From positions 1 through 5,432 of the forward strand of contig CAITOD010000596.1 of assembly GCA_903893935.1 (NCBI GenBank): a stretch of DNA of 5,432 nt. The letters are read 5' to 3'. Below the pieces are notes generated by a model, which did no database searches, was not told the origin of the DNA, and was given only the letters and a program-made list of their open reading frames with translations. Both the position numbers and the translations under genes were made by a program. This document shows positions 1 through 5,432 of the stretch, one piece after another. This DNA is from an uncultured Sphingomonadales bacterium. Its GTDB lineage: Bacteria > Pseudomonadota > Alphaproteobacteria > Sphingomonadales > Sphingomonadaceae. Every line of letters begins with the position of its first letter. Position 1 is the first letter of the stretch.

Positions 1-950
1 CGATGCTTCCGGTTCTTGAAGCGGTGGTGCAGTCGGGCCGTCCGATGCTGATCATTGCGGAAGAAATCGAAGGCGAAGCCCTGGCCACGCTGGTGGTCAA
101 CAAGCTGCGCGGCGGGCTGAAGATCGCCGCCGTCAAGGCTCCCGGCTTCGGCGACCGTCGCAAGGCGATCCTCGGCGATATCGCCACGCTGACCGCGGGC
201 GAGCTGATTTCCGAAGACCTCGGCATCAAGCTCGAAACCGTCACGCTGACGATGCTCGGCCAGGCCAAGAAAGTCACCATCGACAAGGACAACACCACCA
301 TTGTCGATGGCAACGGTTCGGCCGAAGACATCAAGGCCCGTGTCGACCAGATCAAGGCGCAGGTCGAAGTCACCACCAGCGACTATGACCGCGAAAAGCT
401 GCAGGAACGCCTGGCCAAGCTCGCCGGCGGGGTTGCCGTGATCAAAGTCGGCGGCGCTTCCGAAGTCGAAGTCAAGGAACGCAAGGACCGCGTCGACGAC
501 GCGCTCCACGCCACCCGCGCTGCGGTCGAAGAAGGCATCGTCCCCGGCGGCGGCACCGCGCTGCTCTATGCCACGCGCTCGCTCGAAGGCCTCAACGGCG
601 CCAACGAAGCCCAGACCCGCGGCATCGACATCATCCGCCGCGCCATCACCACCCCGCTCAAGCAGATCGCTGAAAACGCAGGGTTCGATGGCGCCGTGGT
701 GGCCGGCAAGCTGCTCGATCAAAGCGACGAAAGCCTCGGCTTCAACGCGGCGACCGACATCTACGAAAACCTCAAGTCCGCCGGCGTGATCGACCCCACC
801 AAAGTCGTCCGCACCGCGCTGCAGGACGCCGCCTCGGTGGCAGGTCTGCTGATCACCACCGAAGCCGCAATCGTCGAAAAGCCCGAAGACAAGGCAGCCC
901 CGGCGATGCCCGGCGGCGGCATGGGCGGCATGGGCGGCATGGACTTCTAA
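1..950 (+). CDS. groEL: 60 kDa chaperonin GroEL, C-terminal 315 residues (5' end outside window)
   Basis: GroEL forms the double-ring cytoplasmic folding chamber that works with GroES and ATP. The visible protein starts at the equivalent of E. coli M233 and aligns without gaps through at least the ATPase Asp, so about 232 N-terminal residues are missing. The apical-domain core is at residues 1-60 ([36 protein letters not shown]), including counterparts of the substrate-binding Leu and Val positions. The ATP-hydrolysis Asp (E. coli D398) is D166 in [12 protein letters not shown]. The cpn60 signature [12 protein letters not shown] is at 173-184. The equatorial domain follows, ending in the flexible GGM-repeat tail and MDF. 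The two bases before the first ATG (cg) fit a Pro codon, as in the alphaproteobacterial LQPML context (inference), so that ATG is internal and not a start. groES would be expected upstream, outside the window. No frameshift is seen. Confidence 0.98.
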   Translation, partial: MLPVLEAVVQSGRPMLIIAEEIEGEALATLVVNKLRGGLKIAAVKAPGFGDRRKAILGDIATLTAGELISEDLGIKLETVTLTMLGQAKKVTIDKDNTTIVDGNGSAEDIKARVDQIKAQVEVTTSDYDREKLQERLAKLAGGVAVIKVGGASEVEVKERKDRVDDALHATRAAVEEGIVPGGGTALLYATRSLEGLNGANEAQTRGIDIIRRAITTPLKQIAENAGFDGAVVAGKLLDQSDESLGFNAATDIYENLKSAGVIDPTKVVRTALQDAASVAGLLITTEAAIVEKPEDKAAPAMPGGGMGGMGGMDF

Positions 951-977
951 GTCCACGCCTTCCACGCACACCGATCA

Positions 978-1010
978 GGGCCGGAAAGGGAAACCTTTCC
1001 GGCCCTTTTT
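978..1010 (+). terminator. Intrinsic terminator of the groEL operon
   Basis: A perfect 12-bp stem (978-989 paired with 994-1005, GC-rich) closes on a GAAA tetraloop (990-993) and is followed directly by five T (1006-1010). It begins 27 bases after the groEL stop codon. The GNRA-type loop and immediate T tract make this a canonical rho-independent terminator, which separates groEL transcription from the toxin-antitoxin operon downstream. Confidence 0.95.
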
Positions 1011-1035
1011 CGTGGCCCAACACACCCCGTTCGTC

Positions 1036-1056
1036 ACTCCGGACTTGATCCGGAGT
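1036..1056. repeat. REP-like palindrome (ACTCCGGA...TCCGGAGT)
   Basis: Arms 1036-1043 and 1049-1056 are exact 8-base reverse complements around a 5-base loop (cttga). The sequence around it, of the form GTCACTCCGGACTTGATCC, resembles a dispersed palindromic repeat that I recognise from many alphaproteobacterial intergenic regions; no copy count could be made here. An alternative pairing GGACT/AGTCC (1041-1045 with 1054-1058) exists. It has no T tract, so it is not a terminator on its own. Confidence 0.6.
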
Positions 1057-1088
1057 CCATCTTGCCCCTCGCGCAATGCCTCCGGCGG

Positions 1089-1108
1089 CCAAGGGCCATC
1101 GCCCTTGG
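1089..1108. repeat. Second REP-like hairpin (CCAAGGGC...GCCCTTGG)
   Basis: Arms 1089-1096 and 1101-1108 are exact 8-base reverse complements around a 4-base loop. It is preceded by GCCTCCGGCGG (1078-1088), a combination I recognise as common in sphingomonad intergenic repeats (recognition only). Five T lie at 1119-1123, ten bases after the stem, which is too far for a good terminator on the plus strand. Together with the hairpin at 1036-1056 it accounts for most of the non-coding stretch between groEL and brnT. Confidence 0.55.
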
Positions 1109-1148
1109 AACCCTTCAATTTTTCGATTTGCGCGCCAACGCCTTCGCC

Positions 1149-1177
1149 TTGCATTTGTCCATACAAACGCATACACA
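1149..1177 (+). promoter_or_regulatory. Candidate promoter of the brnT-brnA operon
   Basis: A -35-like TTGCAT (1149-1154) and a weak -10-like TACACA (1172-1177) are separated by 17 bases. A start about seven bases after the -10 box would fall at 1184, the A of the toxin ATG. This fits the absence of any purine-rich ribosome binding site upstream of that ATG, so a leaderless mRNA is inferred. The -10 match is poor, which keeps confidence moderate. Confidence 0.45.
1150..1171. promoter_or_regulatory. Candidate operator for the BrnA antitoxin
   Basis: Arms TGCATTTGT (1150-1158) and ACAAACGCA (1163-1171) pair at 8 of 9 positions around a 4-base spacer. The repeat fills the gap between the candidate -35 and -10 boxes. 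Antitoxins of BrnTA-type and ribbon-helix-helix systems usually repress their own promoter, so binding here would block RNA polymerase. An overlapping direct repeat CATACA (1160-1165 and 1170-1175), spaced by 10 bases or one helical turn, could be an alternative site. Confidence 0.45.
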
Positions 1178-1183
1178 TCCGCG

Positions 1184-1468
1184 ATGATAATTGCGGGTTT
1201 CGATTGGGACAACGGCAACTGGCCAAAATGCGCAATCCACGGGTTATCGCAGGCAGAGATCGAACAAGTGCTGCTGGGCAACCCGGCCGTAATGCCCGAT
1301 CCCTTCCCCACCGAGCCCCGCATGCGCGCGATCGGCAAGACCTTGGCAGGCCGCCATGTCTTCCTGGTCTTCATGCTGCGCGAAATAGAAGGCGAAACGC
1401 GCGCCCGCCCGATCAGCGCCCGCTACATGCACCAGAAGGAAATCGAGCACTATGAACGCCAAACCTGA
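1184..1468 (+). CDS. brnT: BrnT-family type II toxin (DUF497), RNase
   Basis: This 94-residue protein is full length for the family. BrnT proteins are RelE-like ribonucleases that inhibit translation and are neutralised by a DNA-binding antitoxin. Family features seen are the N-terminal FDWD-N--K--IHGLS block (6-22, usual form FEWD..K...KHGVS), the core RAIGKTLAGRHVFLVFMLRE (48-67) and the conserved C-terminal RPISARYMHQKEIEHYE (75-91, with the ISAR motif at 77-80). The start at 1184 puts the family's N-terminus at residues 1-10. The frame stays open upstream to 1076, but that extension runs through repeat hairpins. No Shine-Dalgarno is visible before the ATG. It overlaps the antitoxin gene by 17 bases, toxin first, which is the usual order for brnTA. 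The exact RNase residues are not assigned here. Confidence 0.9.
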   Translation: MIIAGFDWDNGNWPKCAIHGLSQAEIEQVLLGNPAVMPDPFPTEPRMRAIGKTLAGRHVFLVFMLREIEGETRARPISARYMHQKEIEHYERQT

Positions 1469-1718
1469 ACCGATGCCATCGCTGCCCAGCGACGAAGCCG
1501 CCGAAGCCTTCGTCGCCACCGCCGATCTCACTCACTACGACCTGTCCGGCTTCAAACCCATGCGCTTTGAAATCGAACCCAAATCGGCCGCGCTCAACAT
1601 GCGCCTGCCCGCCGCATTGCTCGCCGCGCTCAAGGCCAAGGCGAAAGCCAGAGGTGTTCCCTACACGCGGTATGTGCGGATGCTGCTGGAGGCGGATGTC
1701 GCGACACCGAGACTGTAA
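1452..1718 (+). CDS. CopG-family (BrnA-type) antitoxin, ribbon-helix-helix
   Basis: This 88-residue protein is the partner of the BrnT toxin just upstream and is expected to bind and neutralise it and to repress the operon. The N-terminal part, MPSLPSDEAAEAFVATADLTHYDLSGFKPMRFE (8-40), is the typical toxin-wrapping segment of the 'CopG antitoxin of type II TA system' family (PF12441, by recognition). The C-terminal part looks like a ribbon-helix-helix DNA-binding domain, with the strand NMRLP (49-53) and helices about 54-67 and 70-82 (YTRYVRMLLEAD). AAGGA at 1436-1440, 11 bases before the ATG and inside brnT, can serve as ribosome binding site; the 17-base overlap suggests coupled translation. 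It resembles this CopG-type group more than classical Brucella BrnA, so no symbol is given. Confidence 0.87.
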   Translation: MNAKPEPMPSLPSDEAAEAFVATADLTHYDLSGFKPMRFEIEPKSAALNMRLPAALLAALKAKAKARGVPYTRYVRMLLEADVATPRL

Positions 1719-1726
1719 TCGCAACC

Positions 1727-1750
1727 CGAAACAGGTTCGGGACCTGTTCG
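1727..1750. terminator. Hairpin between convergent genes, possible bidirectional terminator
   Basis: Arms 1727-1736 and 1742-1750 form 9 base pairs with one bulged A around a TCGGG loop. It lies in the 48-base gap between the converging antitoxin and amidohydrolase genes. A competing 6-bp stem, CCCGAA/TTCGGG (1725-1730 with 1736-1741), cannot form at the same time. Neither has a T tract on either strand, so the terminator role rests mainly on position. Confidence 0.4.
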
Positions 1751-1766
1751 ATTGCCCGATGTTTGC

Positions 1767-3404
1767 TCAAATGCCCCCGAACACAACCTTCCCCCCCACC
1801 ATCGTCGCCACCACCCGCGCCGAACCGATCCGTTCTTTTGGCAAGTCGAGAAAATTTTCCGAAACCACCACCAGGTCGGCCAGCTTGCCCGGCTCCAGCG
1901 TGCCCAGTTTGTCGTCGGTGTGGTTGGCGTAAGCGGCATCGCGGGTATAGGCGATCAGCGCCTGTTCCGGGGTGACGGCTTCGGGCGAACCGTCGGGTTT
2001 CAGCGGGCCGATATAGCCATGTTCGTCTGCCTTGCGGTAAATCCAGCGGTTGGCGGCCTCGGCGATGCCCTCGATCGGGTTGGGCGGCCATGAACAGGGC
2101 CAGTCGCTGTCGAACACCAGCGTGGCGCCGCTGTCGCGGATCGTGCGCCAGGGGTTGTCGGGCACGCCGTCATAAAGACAGCAGAACGCCGGTTGCGTGC
2201 TGACCACCACATGCAATTGGGCAAACCGCGGCATGTCGGCCGCGTTCACATATTCGGCGTGCGTTATGCGCATGCGCGCATCGTGCTGGCCGTTTTTGGC
2301 TTGCGCCGCCTGATAGCCGTCGAGCGCCATCTGGACGCCCACCGCGGTCAGCGCGTGCGACACCATATAGATGCCGCGCCGGTCGAGTTCGGTCACCAGC
2401 GCGTTGTAATCTTGCGCCTGGTAAAGCGGCGGGGTGGGGTCGCCGTCCATGAAGAATTTGACCAGATTGGCCGACAGCCAGTCGTCGTGCCAGTTGCTGC
2501 GCGCGGTTTCGAGATCGGCGAAAAATTTCTCGCTCCAATGGTGGTTGACCGCCACTTGCCCAAAACCCTGCCGCACGCGCAGCGTCAGCTCGCCGCGCCG
2601 GCGCAGCGCATCGAGCGCGCGCAAGTCGTCGAGCCCGCCGGTCAAGACCACCGCGCTGGTAATGCCAAAGCTGTTGAGATAGCGCTCGCCCGCTTTCAGG
2701 ATACGCACTTGCTCATCCATCGGCATCGGCGGCAGGTGGCGCTCCATCACTTCCTGCGCTGCTTCATCGAGCACGCCGGTGGGATGGCCTTGCGCATCGC
2801 GTTCGATGTATTTTTCCTCGACCGGGTCGGGCAGCGGCTGGTCGCCGATCCCGGCGAGCGCCAGCGCGCGCGAATTGACCCACAGCCAGTGTTCATCGAC
2901 ATGGTGGATCACCAGCGGCCGGTCGGGCACCGCTTCGTCGAGCATGGCAAGGCCGAGCCCGGGATTGTGCGGGAATTCGCTGCGCGCAAACACGATCGGC
3001 TGATCGCGATGCGCCGCCGCATAAGCCCTGATCCGCGCGATATAGAGCGCGCGGTGGTCGGGCGTGATGCTCTCCTTCTCGGTCGCGAGGTTGAGATGCG
3101 TGAGCGCGAGCGAGCCGAACCAGATATGCGTGTGGTTGTCGGTCACCCCGGGGATCACCATCTGCCCGTGCAGATCGACCACGCGCGTTGTCGCGTTGCG
3201 CGTTTTGAGCACATCGGCATTGCTGCCCACTGCCTCGATCCGCTCGCCGCTCACCGCGATCGCTTCGGCCCATTTGGGCGCGACGGCGGTGTAGATCTTG
3301 CCGTTGATCAGCACCAGATCGGACGCCTGCGCCAGCCCCGGCGCAAGCATGAGCGCGCCGGCCAGCATCGCGCGTTTCAGCGCACCCATCGCGTACTGCA
3401 CCAT
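1767..3404 (-). CDS. Exported metal-dependent amidohydrolase (Amidohydrolase_3 / YtcJ type)
   Basis: The 545-residue product is of typical length for the YtcJ-like branch of the amidohydrolase superfamily, zinc hydrolases acting on amide or similar bonds. The substrate is not predictable. A Sec signal peptide is visible: MVQYAMGALKR, a hydrophobic stretch (12-24), and AQA at 25-27 before S28, so a periplasmic location is likely. Metal and catalytic candidates are H91 and H93 (DNHTHI), K316 (LVKFFMDGD), H350 (MVSHA), H382 (ITHAE) and D434 (FDSDWP). The small C-terminal beta domain has the family's LGTLEPGKLADLVVVSENFLDLP (about 501-523). The start at 3404 is chosen for its GAGGGGGA ribosome site and signal peptide; the frame stays open to 3566, but that part is antisense-frame shadow of the upstream gene. 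It lies 14 bases after the DUF4337 gene, probably in one operon. A run of seven G in the coding strand sits near the C-terminus (1791-1797). Confidence 0.92.
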   Translation of the reverse strand: MVQYAMGALKRAMLAGALMLAPGLAQASDLVLINGKIYTAVAPKWAEAIAVSGERIEAVGSNADVLKTRNATTRVVDLHGQMVIPGVTDNHTHIWFGSLALTHLNLATEKESITPDHRALYIARIRAYAAAHRDQPIVFARSEFPHNPGLGLAMLDEAVPDRPLVIHHVDEHWLWVNSRALALAGIGDQPLPDPVEEKYIERDAQGHPTGVLDEAAQEVMERHLPPMPMDEQVRILKAGERYLNSFGITSAVVLTGGLDDLRALDALRRRGELTLRVRQGFGQVAVNHHWSEKFFADLETARSNWHDDWLSANLVKFFMDGDPTPPLYQAQDYNALVTELDRRGIYMVSHALTAVGVQMALDGYQAAQAKNGQHDARMRITHAEYVNAADMPRFAQLHVVVSTQPAFCCLYDGVPDNPWRTIRDSGATLVFDSDWPCSWPPNPIEGIAEAANRWIYRKADEHGYIGPLKPDGSPEAVTPEQALIAYTRDAAYANHTDDKLGTLEPGKLADLVVVSENFLDLPKERIGSARVVATMVGGKVVFGGI

Positions 3405-3410
3405 CGCCTG

Positions 3411-3418
3411 TCCCCCTC
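3411..3418 (-). promoter_or_regulatory. Ribosome binding site of the amidohydrolase gene
   Basis: On the minus strand GAGGGGGA precedes the ATG at 3404 by six bases (GAGG core about ten bases away). It decides the start: the in-frame ATG at 3389 has no such sequence and would shorten the signal peptide's basic region. The site fits entirely in the 14-base gap after the upstream stop codon. Confidence 0.65.
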
Positions 3419-3991
3419 TTACCCCAGCATATGCAGATACGTCGCAAGCGCCAGCGCCGTCCCGCCTGTCGCCACCACGCAGGCACCCAGCGCGACCATC
3501 CGCGAAGACGCGATCATCGCGATCGACAGCAGCACGATCGCCATCTGCAGCGCGGTTTCGGCCCATTCGTAGTGTTCGCCCGCTGCGCCGGCCTTGACGC
3601 CGTCTTCGCTCAGCTTGTCGGCCGCCGCCTGCAACTGGCCGATGCCGTGGCCTTTGGCATCAGGCGCGCCGAGCGCACTGGCTTCGGCCAGCAGTCGCGC
3701 GCGATCGGGCGCGGGCGCGCTCAGCGCGCCCACTTGCAGCACCGCCTGGCGGATTTTCTTGGCCTGCATGTAGTTGTACGTATCCGACGCGCGGATCGTA
3801 TCGACCACGTTTTCACGCAAATACCCCGCCCCGACCAGGTGCACCACCGCCAGCAGCACCGCGAACAGCCCGACCAGCAGCGACAGCCGGTCGCGAAACA
3901 TACGTTCGTCGCGCCTCGCTTTGGCTTCGGCTTCCTCGACGCGCTCGATCGCTTCATCGATCAGTTCGTGGGCTTCGGATGCCTCGAGCAT
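3419..3991 (-). CDS. DUF4337 family membrane protein
   Basis: This 190-residue protein of unknown function matches the DUF4337 pattern. It has a charged, probably coiled-coil N-terminus (5-35, rich in E, A, R), a first transmembrane helix (about 36-57), then the family core YLRENVVDTIRASDTYNYMQAKKIRQAVLQ (57-86). After a variable Ala-rich linker, YEWAETALQMAIVLLSIAMI (141-160) leads the second helix (about 145-162), and a third follows (about 165-187). A role as a small inner-membrane scaffold or partner is a guess only. The ATG at 3991 is preceded by a modest GAGA site about ten bases upstream. It lies 14 bases before the exported amidohydrolase gene, which suggests co-expression. Confidence 0.88.
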   Translation of the reverse strand: MLEASEAHELIDEAIERVEEAEAKARRDERMFRDRLSLLVGLFAVLLAVVHLVGAGYLRENVVDTIRASDTYNYMQAKKIRQAVLQVGALSAPAPDRARLLAEASALGAPDAKGHGIGQLQAAADKLSEDGVKAGAAGEHYEWAETALQMAIVLLSIAMIASSRMVALGACVVATGGTALALATYLHMLG

Positions 3992-4042
3992 GGTTGCGTC
4001 GTTCTCTTTGCGCTTGCGCCACCGCAGGCCGGTCGTGCGACG

Positions 4043-4071
4043 AAAAGGTCAAACCCGATCGCCATTGTCAA
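4043..4071 (-). promoter_or_regulatory. Candidate promoter for the DUF4337-amidohydrolase unit
   Basis: On the minus strand a perfect TTGACA (4071-4066) lies in the 100-base gap between the acetyltransferase and DUF4337 genes. At 17 bases spacing the -10 position reads CCTTTT (4048-4043), a weak match to TATAAT. No convincing terminator precedes it (only a 5-bp stem, 4072-4076 with 4087-4091), so read-through from the acetyltransferase gene remains possible. Confidence 0.4.
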
Positions 4072-4091
4072 CCGCGATGTCCCGCACGCGG

Positions 4092-4625
4092 CTATTGCGG
4101 CGCGGGCATCGGCGCCCGTTGCAGCACAACCACCCGGCTGTCCTCGAAATCGAGCTCGTCGCAGGCAACAAACCCCAGCCGCGCGGCGACCGTGAGCGAG
4201 GCATGATTGTCCGGCTCGATCATGCAGGCGATCCGGCAGGGGCCGTGCACCCGGTCGAACCACGCCAGCGCCGCGCGCCCGGCCTCGGTGGCATAGCCCC
4301 GGCCCCACACCGGTTCGGCAAAGATCCAGCCGGCTTCGGGCACATCGTCGAACCCGTCGAGATCGCGCCAGCTGTGAAACACCCCGCACACGCCGACTAT
4401 CGCGCCGGTCTCGCGTTCGCGGACGATGAAATTGCCATAGCCGAACAGCGCCCAGCTGCCCGCGTTGCGCTGCAACCGGGCAAATTCGTCGGCCATGCTG
4501 AGCGTGCGATTGCCGAGGTGCCGCCGCACCTGATCGGGCGCGACCATCGCGACGATCCCCGCCAGATCGCCCGCCTGCGGGCGCCACAGCTCGAGGCGCT
4601 CTGTGACAAGGATCGGGCCGGTCAT
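4092..4625 (-). CDS. GNAT family N-acetyltransferase, RimJ/RimL type
   Basis: This 177-residue protein matches the Acetyltransf_3 group, whose members move an acetyl group from acetyl-CoA to protein N-termini or small amines. Motifs in order: ILVTERLELWRPQAGD (5-20, the usual opening of the group); ETGAIVGVCGVFHSW (72-86); the substrate-side strand EAGWIFAEPVWGRGYATEA (97-115), which holds the acetyl-CoA pyrophosphate-binding loop WGRGYATEA; and IEPDNHASLTVAARLGFV (136-153), the typical late N-x-A-S segment. All conserved parts are present, so it looks intact and active; the substrate is unknown. It starts nine bases after the DUF445 gene stop, with only a weak AAGAAG site overlapping that stop, which suggests coupled translation. 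The stop is TAG at 4094-4092. Confidence 0.93.
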   Translation of the reverse strand: MTGPILVTERLELWRPQAGDLAGIVAMVAPDQVRRHLGNRTLSMADEFARLQRNAGSWALFGYGNFIVRERETGAIVGVCGVFHSWRDLDGFDDVPEAGWIFAEPVWGRGYATEAGRAALAWFDRVHGPCRIACMIEPDNHASLTVAARLGFVACDELDFEDSRVVVLQRAPMPAPQ

Positions 4626-4634
4626 CGCGTCTTC

Positions 4635-5432
4635 TTACACAAGCCGTTCGAGCGCGTGCAATGCCACGCCGACCAGCCCGCCCACCAGCGTGCCATTGAT
4701 GCGGATGAATTGCAGATCGCGCCCGACCGCATTTTCGATCCGGCTGGTGACCGTGCGCGCATCCCAGCGGCGCACGGTTTCCGATACGATCCGCACGATA
4801 TCCTGCCCGTGCCGGCTGGCAAGGCCGGTCAGCGCGCGGCGCGCAAAGCGGTTGACCAGCCGCCGCGTTGCCGGGTCTTCGCCAAGCGCGCGGCCGAAAC
4901 GCGCCAATCCCGGCCTTGCCGCATCGGCGTTGCGCAAATGCGCGATCAGCCCCATGCGGCTGCGTTCCCACACCGCATCGAGCCAGGCGGCAAAGGCCGG
5001 GTTGGCCAAGGCATCACGTTTCATCCGCGCCACCCGATCGCGCAAGCCGGCATCGTGGACCAGATCGTGCGCCAGCGTGCCCAGCGTTTCATCGATCTTG
5101 CGCCGCACCGGATGGTCGGGCTCGACCAGCGTTTCGGCAAGCAGCGCATAGAGCGCATCGAGCAGCGCATTGGCCAGCCGGTCGTCGAGCCGGGTCCAGC
5201 GCATCAGCGTCGAGGCGCGATCGTGGATCAGCGCACGCAACGCGGGCTCGTTGGCTTCGAGCAGCGCGCCGGCGCGGCGCAGCACGCCATCGATCAGCGG
5301 CATGTGGCGCCCATCGGCGATCATCCCGGCCAGGATCTGGCCCAGCAGCGGCGCCAGATCGAACCGCTCGATCTGTGCCCGCAGCACTGCCTTGGCCGGG
5401 CGGCCGATCTTGTCGGGATCGAACGTTTCGAG
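4635..5432 (-). CDS. DUF445 (YjiN-like) membrane-associated protein, C-terminal 265 residues
   Basis: The frame is open to the right edge of the window, so the start is outside; the GTG at 5387 is internal, because 15 more in-frame codons (LETFDPDKIGRPAKA) read on without a stop. Members of DUF445 are usually about 400 residues or more, with a membrane segment near each end and a long helical, probably periplasmic or cytoplasmic, middle; their function is not established. Seen here are the repeated helical segments (QIERFDLAPLLGQILAGMIADGRHMPL; LVEPDHPVRRKIDETLGTLAHDL; ALANPAFAAWLDAVW) and the strongly conserved C-terminal block ETVRRWDARTVTSRIENAVGRDLQFIRINGTLVGGLVGVALHALERLV. The last 20 or so residues form the C-terminal hydrophobic segment. 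The downstream acetyltransferase gene begins nine bases later. Confidence 0.93.
   Translation of the reverse strand, partial: LETFDPDKIGRPAKAVLRAQIERFDLAPLLGQILAGMIADGRHMPLIDGVLRRAGALLEANEPALRALIHDRASTLMRWTRLDDRLANALLDALYALLAETLVEPDHPVRRKIDETLGTLAHDLVHDAGLRDRVARMKRDALANPAFAAWLDAVWERSRMGLIAHLRNADAARPGLARFGRALGEDPATRRLVNRFARRALTGLASRHGQDIVRIVSETVRRWDARTVTSRIENAVGRDLQFIRINGTLVGGLVGVALHALERLV

Noticed and set aside
1036..1123. CRISPR array or attachment site
   Set aside because: Two different hairpins, not spaced direct repeats; no integrase, cas gene or tRNA is present.
1076..1183. N-terminal extension of the BrnT frame
   Set aside because: The extra 36 codons run through a REP-like hairpin and the candidate promoter; family homology begins right after the ATG at 1184.
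975..1374. Minus-strand frames across the groEL terminator, repeats and brnT
   Set aside because: They translate a terminator and palindromic repeats; such frames recur wherever these repeats occur and show no protein family.
1630..2091. Minus-strand frame overlapping the amidohydrolase end and antitoxin
   Set aside because: Shadow of the amidohydrolase gene in another frame, with no motifs.
3405..3566. N-terminal extension of the amidohydrolase frame
   Set aside because: It overlaps the DUF4337 gene on the same strand in another frame and would bury the signal peptide; the ATG at 3404 has a ribosome site.
2193..3572. Long plus-strand open frame (459 codons) antisense to the amidohydrolase
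   Set aside because: Low-complexity His/Arg-rich product without recognisable motifs, lying opposite a clear enzyme gene; a GC-rich third-position shadow.
3961..4971. Minus-strand open frame (336 codons) across the DUF445, GNAT and DUF4337 genes
   Set aside because: Arg/Ala/Gly-rich translation with no domain; it is out of frame with three genes that each show family motifs. The 34-codon tail beginning inside the 100-base gap also has no support.

Overview
The window is a 5.4 kb piece of a GC-rich alphaproteobacterial chromosome, most likely from the Sphingomonadales (Sphingomonas/Novosphingobium type). The evidence is the GroEL type, with a GGM-repeat tail ending in MDF and apparently an alphaproteobacterial 'P-M-L-P-V-L' context at the left edge. 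Dispersed-repeat hairpins of a style common in these genomes and the overall codon use agree. This assignment is from recognition, not from a search.

Left third, plus strand: the last 315 residues of the chaperonin groEL (1-950) are followed by a textbook intrinsic terminator (978-1010). A non-coding stretch (1011-1148) then carries two REP-like hairpins. After it comes a small type II toxin-antitoxin operon, a BrnT-family RNase toxin (1184-1468) overlapping by 17 bases a CopG/ribbon-helix-helix antitoxin (1452-1718). Its promoter region is compact. An inverted repeat exactly fills the spacer between plausible -35 and -10 boxes, and the predicted transcript would begin at or next to the toxin start codon.

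Right two thirds, minus strand, reading right to left: a DUF445/YjiN-type membrane-associated protein (4635-5432, start outside the window), a RimJ/RimL-type GNAT acetyltransferase (4092-4625), a DUF4337 three-helix membrane protein (3419-3991) and an exported metal-dependent amidohydrolase of the Amidohydrolase_3/YtcJ type (1767-3404). The gaps are 9, 100 and 14 bases. The first pair and the last pair therefore look like two tight transcriptional units, possibly one, with a TTGACA promoter candidate in the 100-base gap. The plus- and minus-strand blocks converge at a 48-base intergenic region with a strong hairpin.

I see no mobile element, CRISPR array, tRNA or rRNA. Nothing here is clearly a new biological system. 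The points most worth a second look are the leaderless-looking, operator-filled promoter of the toxin-antitoxin pair, the REP-like hairpin pair beside it, and the coupling of an exported amidohydrolase to a DUF4337 membrane protein.
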